From NCBI RefSeq assembly GCF_028640845.1, contig NC_080543.1:99755325-99819324 (forward strand): a stretch of 64,000 bases of DNA, read 5' to 3'. The DNA is from Ahaetulla prasina (lineage: Eukaryota > Chordata > Lepidosauria > Squamata > Colubridae). Of the stretch, positions 59,771 to 64,000 are shown in pieces (the first letter of the stretch is position 1; each line of letters opens with the position of its first letter). Made by a program: the position numbers and the translations under genes. Below the pieces are notes generated by a model, which had not been told where the DNA came from, did not search any database, and saw only the letters and a list, made by a program, of their open reading frames with translations.

Positions 59771-59870
59771 ATTAGACATAAAGTGCAAAGTCAGGTCATG
59801 AATTTGCTGATTTGGAGAAACTAGTATGTTAGAGTATTCTTAATGAATAGCAGATGAATCAGAAACGTCC

Positions 59871-60752
59871 TTTATTAAACAAAGGGCAGCTATACATCTT
59901 TCTTCTTTAGCACACTGATGTTTTCTTCTTTAATTTTCAAACCAGACCAATAGCAATACGATTCAGGAAATTTAATGTTCATTCTGGTCACATCAGACTC
60001 CAGTGCTTTTCTCTCAAGGAAAGGGTCATAGGTTGTCTAGTTGATATTATGAGTCCAACATAAATTGTTTACAAATGTGATCTGTTGCTGCTGTATAAAA
60101 CTTGGCAACATTTATGTGACTGAAGTTTTCTTCCCTGAAGAAGTTAACATAAAATTCAGCAAAATAACCTGAAGCAGGTAGTAACAAGGGACAAATAAGG
60201 TTTTTTTGCAGCTGTCATTATAAGAGGGTCAGTAGAGCAATACATGAAGAACAGATTTAACAGCACCACAGCCAGAGGGCCAAGTTCAGCAAGCTACAGG
60301 GACTTTAATAAATTTTCCTGCTGAAGATAGAATATTGAATCTTGTTCCAAAGAAGTACCTTTGTTGGGATGGTAAAATAAATGAATTGATATAATTAGTG
60401 GGTTCCATCTGGCCTTTTTCTATTTATTTCCTAAAGTATTCTGAATTTAGGCCAAATTCAGATGTGGATTTCTTTCCAAATGAATTGAACAGGGATCCTG
60501 ATATGTAGCTCTAACAGAGAAATAGAGCTGGAAGAGACCTTGGACATCTTATAGTCTAGTCCAATGCCCTGTTATCTGTATCCCTTGTGTATAAGGCTTT
60601 GATCTGATAGCAATCCTTGTGAATGACACTTTATGCTGATTCTGTCATTTTCATACAATTTTTGAATAAGAAAAAGAAGATCAGACCAGCCTAATTCTAC
60701 ATTCACAATATAGAAAGAATTTTCTGATTATTTTCTTAGTGACTTGTAAAAG
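59871..60752. other. mostly unrecognised; CR1 tail at 60515-60590
   Basis: AGAGCTGGAAGAGACCTTGG ACATCTTATAGTCTAGTCC is an antisense CR1 3' end. The rest may hold the worn Helitron 3' part, but no end signal is visible. Confidence 0.45.
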
Positions 60753-60760
60753 ATCTAAGG

Positions 60761-60900
60761 CAGGGGTCCTCCAACTTGACAGCTTTAAGACTTGTGGACT
60801 TCAACTCCCAGAATTCTCCAGCCAGCATAGCATAGCTAGCTGGAGAATTCTGGGAGTTGAAGTCCACAAGTCTTAAAGCTGCCAAGTTTGAAGACCTCTG
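60761..60900. mobile_element. palindromic hAT MITE, 140 bp, exact target-site duplication
   Basis: The two arms are nearly perfect inverted copies: GACTTGTGGACTTCAACTCC CAGAATTCTCCAG on the left and its reverse complement on the right, with a short AGCATAGCATAGCTAG-type centre. Ends CAGGGGTCCTCC and AAGACCTCTG. Flanked by ATCTAAGG at 60753-60760 and 60901-60908. Confidence 0.9.
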
Positions 60901-61089
60901 ATCTAAGGAATCTCCTGAAAGACTATGAGAAACGTTTTTCTATAACTGACTAGAACAATGAGGATTGAAATTATTCAGTTAAGTAAAAAGCAAACTAGCC
61001 CTTTTGGGGAACAATGATATCCAAGTCAGTAATTAATTATTTGCAGCCTTGATCTTCAGCAGCCCAGTCTCAGGACTGGATTAGATGCT

Positions 61090-61360
61090 CAGGTTTTTTT
61101 TTTTTTTGTTTACATTTATACCCCGCCCTTCTCCGAAGACTCAGGGCGGCTTACAGTGTATAAGGCAATAGTCTCATTCTATTTGTATATTTTTTACAAA
61201 GTCAACTTATTGCCCCCCCAACAATCTGGGTCCTCATTTTACCTACCTTATAAAGGATGGAAGGCTGAGTCAACCTTGGGCCGGGCTTGAACCTGCAGTA
61301 ATTGCAGGCTTTGTGTTCTTAATAACAGGCTTTACCAGCCTGCGCTATTCACCGGCCCAG
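61090..61360 (-). mobile_element. squamate tRNA SINE, full length
   Basis: Minus-strand copy: poly-A complement at 61096-61109, tail complement TACCCCGCCCTTCTCCGAAG, body complement, and head near 61330-61360 (complements of GGTTCAAGCCC and a TAGCGCAGGCTGG-like A box). Close to the copy at 35279-35553. Confidence 0.9.
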
Positions 61361-62640
61361 GTTGTCCTGAAAGCAGCATTCTTATGAACTTAGATTGCAC
61401 TATTTCCAATGACTTAATGTTTGGGTAGATGTTGATCAGTGAGCTATAAAGTAGCTGAGCAAAGTGTTTGGCAACAGCAAAGAAAATTCAAGGCCTTTGA
61501 GATACATTCAACATCTTGCATTCAGAAGAATTTTAAGACCACAGAACTACATCTTTGGGCCTCCAAATAGCCACATCCACATATGCTTTCAGGGCCCAAT
61601 ATCTCTGAAAAAACATATCCCAACTCCTCGCCCACATGATCCCTTTCCCACTCATAACCCATCTTGTGTTCCCAGTTTTTGCTTTTGTTTGAATCATTGA
61701 CCATTATTTCAATCATCCAAAAAATGATTACTAGTTGGTTTTCTCTAGAGTGCTGCACTAAGCTTTGAAATCCTCATCTGATACCAACCAGAGTTTTCAA
61801 AGTACCAGCTGCATAACCAGGATAGAACAACAGTTTCTTGTCAGTTATTTGGGGGTTTGGGTGGGGGTAGAAATTAAGTTCTGTGACTTTCTTCAAAGTG
61901 AATATAAAGATTGGACAGGGATGATTCTAATAGGCAAGGTTGTTTCTCTCCCTTGTGTGCAAAGATTTAAATTAATAGCTAAGTTGTGAATTACAATTTA
62001 TTTTGATTCTGGATTTTTCACGCAGTTTTTAAATAAGTAAAATGATGATCAGTCTCAATATCCCTTAGATTTTTCCATAAAATCTAAGGGATATTGAGGG
62101 ACTTTAAAATTGGGTCAAATTTAAAACCAGAGATAACATACAAAGAAGAATTAGATTTGCCACTTTATGTCTATGCCAAATGATTTAGGACTAAAATATG
62201 ATGAATGGAGAATGAACATATCTGAAATCTGCCTCTTCATGGTGCAAAATAGACTCATTCTTCATCCTTTCTTGAACTGTCCATTCTAGATGCTGAATAG
62301 AAGCTTGTTGATTATAGGGTTTTGAAGTCTGACATTCAATTGAAACCAGAACTTTTTCTTCTAGGACTGATGCATAAACAGAGAAGAGCCATGAAACACT
62401 GTTTTTATATATGACTAAACAACCTGTGATCCTTTTGGTCCTAAGCAATGAAGGCATTAAAGCTCTAGGCTATGGGATCACAAGAACATAAGATTAGCTC
62501 TAGTGGATCAGGGCTTTTAGTCAGTACTTCACTTCTCACAATCATAGATATCCATGGGGAAAGGGAACAAGTAACAACATTTGTTGCATCTCTCTATGAT
62601 GCAAACTCAATGATGTAGGCATGAAAGGTCAAGACAGTGC
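61361..62640. other. AT-rich sequence with one perfect hairpin
   Basis: Apart from the hairpin at 62054-62098 nothing is recognised. Open frames at 61464-61758 and 62191-62457 have no known domain. Confidence 0.45.
62054..62098. repeat. perfect 20-bp inverted repeat, 5-base loop
   Basis: Arms 62054-62073 (CTCAATATCCCTTAGATTTT) and 62079-62098 with loop TCCAT. All 20 pairs match. The surrounding sequence is not palindromic. It could be a small foldback repeat or a templated duplication; a hairpin RNA is not excluded. Confidence 0.85.
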
Positions 62641-63340
62641 TATTAAAATAGTGCCAAATATGTGTAGCTTGGGTGTGGGATGAGGGTGAAGGTTTGTTCT
62701 CCAAGCTTGTGGGTTGGTTTCATTATCAGGCTAGGTAACATCTTCAGAAGAGTTGAGGGAATGTCAGTGTCAGTGTAAGGGCTTCATGTGAGCAGTAGGG
62801 CTTGTGATGGGGAGGTCTCATCAGGTCAGGATCCCATTAGGTCAGGGTCTTGTGATGAATCTTGTGATGGGTCAGGTGTGGGTACTTATGGTGGGTCTTG
62901 TAAGAGATCAGGTGTGAATCACCAGTGAGAGTCTTTTGATGGGTCTTGTGATGAGTTTACAAGAGAGTCATTTGGTGGTGAAGTGCTGGTTGGGGCGGGG
63001 GGGGGGCTTGCATGGGTTGGTTGAGGGTTGGTGCTGTCTCTGGTTGGCTGTGTGGTTAATTTGGATTTTGAGGTGTTCATAGGCTGGTTGTTGTCAATGC
63101 GTCTGTTGATGGAATTGCTTGTGGAGAGCCAGGCTTCAATGAACTCACGAGTGTGGTGGGTGGTAGTCTGGCCAATGATTTTTGGTTTACTCCAATTGAA
63201 CTGGTGTTGGTATGGGTAGGTAGAGATTAAGGATTTCGGATCATGGCTTTTGACTGCCAGCTGATGTTCATGGATCCTAGTTTTTAATTGATGCGATGTT
63301 TGTCCCATGTGGACTTGGTAGCAATTTCATTTATTATTTT
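62640..63340 (-). mobile_element. Penelope-like element, 3' end
   Basis: The minus strand carries the C-terminal GIY-YIG part of a Penelope-like protein and then a low-complexity Thr/Ser/Pro/Asn tail. Beyond its stop come worn repeats (62700-62920) reading GGGTTGGTTTCATTATCAGG and similar, typical of the 3' part of squamate copies. The 5' part with the reverse transcriptase is absent. Confidence 0.8.
62919..63308 (-). pseudogene. Penelope-like GIY-YIG endonuclease fragment
   Basis: MGQTSHQLKTRIHEHQLAVK, then FNWSKPKIIGQ and TREFIEAWLSTSNSINRRID. The G-Q-T, the Arg of TRIHEH, the Glu of EFIEAW and the Asn of SINR are the conserved positions of the GIY-YIG nuclease in canonical Penelope-like elements. 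The GIY and YIG strands at the N-terminus are missing or decayed upstream of 63308. About 60 residues of Pro/Ser/Thr-rich tail follow. Confidence 0.85.
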
Positions 63341-64000
63341 CATTATGGTTTGTAATGTTTACAGTGCTTACCAGATGTACATGGCTGACCTGTGGGCTGG
63401 GAATCAGTTTTGCAAGACAAAATTTATGGATCAATATATCACAAAACACAAACCAGAATAAGTTACTACAGCTTCACATTTCTGGATTATAATATGTTCT
63501 TGTATCTATTGTTATAAATGGGGGTATGTGCACAACTCGTTTTGCATAGAGGTATACTGTTTGCAGAAATAATAAATACCAGATATTTGAAAAAATAGGT
63601 ATTGATACAATTCTTGTTCCTTACACAGTCACAATTGCGTCTGAAAGTAAAATTTGCTTTCAAAAGATTAATATCCTGTATTTAGGAAAGGATATAAATC
63701 AATTTTCCTTTTCATATCCTTTTCTGAAAATTGATATATGAGATATCTTTTTTTTCTGAAGCAAGCATTTTTTCTACCCTTTAAACATGCCATGATGAAA
63801 TACATTTGCTTACCAGGGATAGAACAAGATTCAGATACAAAGTGAGTTGATAACATGGGACATACCAAGACAAGTACCTGAGGAAAAGGAAATTGAACAT
63901 TTCATTTAAGCATAAATGTGTATATGGGCTAAGAGAGAGCAATACTGCAATACTTCATTTATATGAAACAGTTATCCAAAAGGTAATTGTGAAGAAAGTA
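63341..64000. other. AT-rich sequence, no feature seen
   Basis: Nothing recognised to the end of the window. Confidence 0.45.

Larger units (their letters stand above)
56150..59870 (+). mobile_element. decayed Helitron (rolling-circle transposon)
   Basis: Traces in the expected order: a Lys/Arg/Glu-rich N-terminal segment (56160-56460, start RKELDEASARR-like), a Rep segment (57300-57887) and a helicase C-terminal segment (59170-59770). The middle, including the HUH motif and most helicase motifs, is missing or replaced by other repeats (57895-58940). I could not place the TC and CTRR ends or a 3' hairpin. Helitrons transpose by a RepHel protein and leave no target-site duplication. All reading frames are broken. 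Confidence 0.75.

Overview
This 64 kb window is vertebrate nuclear DNA and looks like an intergenic or deep intronic stretch of a squamate reptile, most likely a snake. The evidence is its repeat content: a Sauria-type tRNA SINE, several squamate tRNA SINEs, CR1, L2-like and LINE-1 retrotransposons, a Penelope-like element, and two copies of a CR1 3' end that in snakes is typically joined to AATAG-type microsatellites (2294-2329 and 28850-28985). I see no convincing host protein-coding exon, tRNA gene, functional rRNA gene or CRISPR array. Almost every long open frame belongs to a transposon or is a chance frame in a GC-rich or low-complexity stretch. The only intact transposon protein gene is a LINE-1 ORF1 at 30631-31494.

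Layout. 1.6-4.7 kb: a unit bounded by identical 25-bp terminal inverted repeats with TA flanks, carrying a GC-rich, CpG-rich cargo folded as a long imperfect palindrome. 4.8-7 kb: a 300-bp TATAA tract, SINEs and a hAT-type MITE. 8-13 kb: a nearly complete but dead LINE-1 on the minus strand. 15.2-17.4 kb: a dead CR1 on the minus strand with an AACAT microsatellite at its 3' end. 18.6-26.9 kb: a second hAT-type MITE, a truncated L1, a 231-bp tandem duplication, an L2-like LINE, the end of a Tc1-type DNA transposon and an old L1 fragment.

28.0-33.0 kb holds the most unusual structure: two nested LINE-1-related elements, each with its own target-site duplication and each lacking ORF2. The inner one has a 5' leader, an intact 287-codon ORF1 and a long 3' region, a layout like mammalian HAL1 (half-L1). 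34.9-36.7 kb is a triple nest: a SINE inside an L1 inside a Sauria SINE, with target-site duplications for two of the three events. 37.46-38.38 kb holds two hAT elements that share one 8-bp target word, present three times; the first carries an antisense, stop-interrupted trace of a coiled-coil-like protein.

43.6-45.06 kb is the only free-standing CpG island and the best candidate for a host promoter or first exon, but its strand and gene cannot be told from sequence alone. 46-56 kb is old CR1 and SINE debris in AT-rich unique DNA. 56.1-59.9 kb contains a decayed Helitron with recognisable Rep and helicase segments. 60.8 kb is a palindromic hAT MITE, 62.05 kb a perfect 20-bp hairpin, and 62.6-63.3 kb the GIY-YIG end of a Penelope-like element.

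These elements do not form a pathway. The window is best read as a history of insertion, in which the autonomous LINE-1s are the likely source of machinery for the ORF2-less L1 elements.
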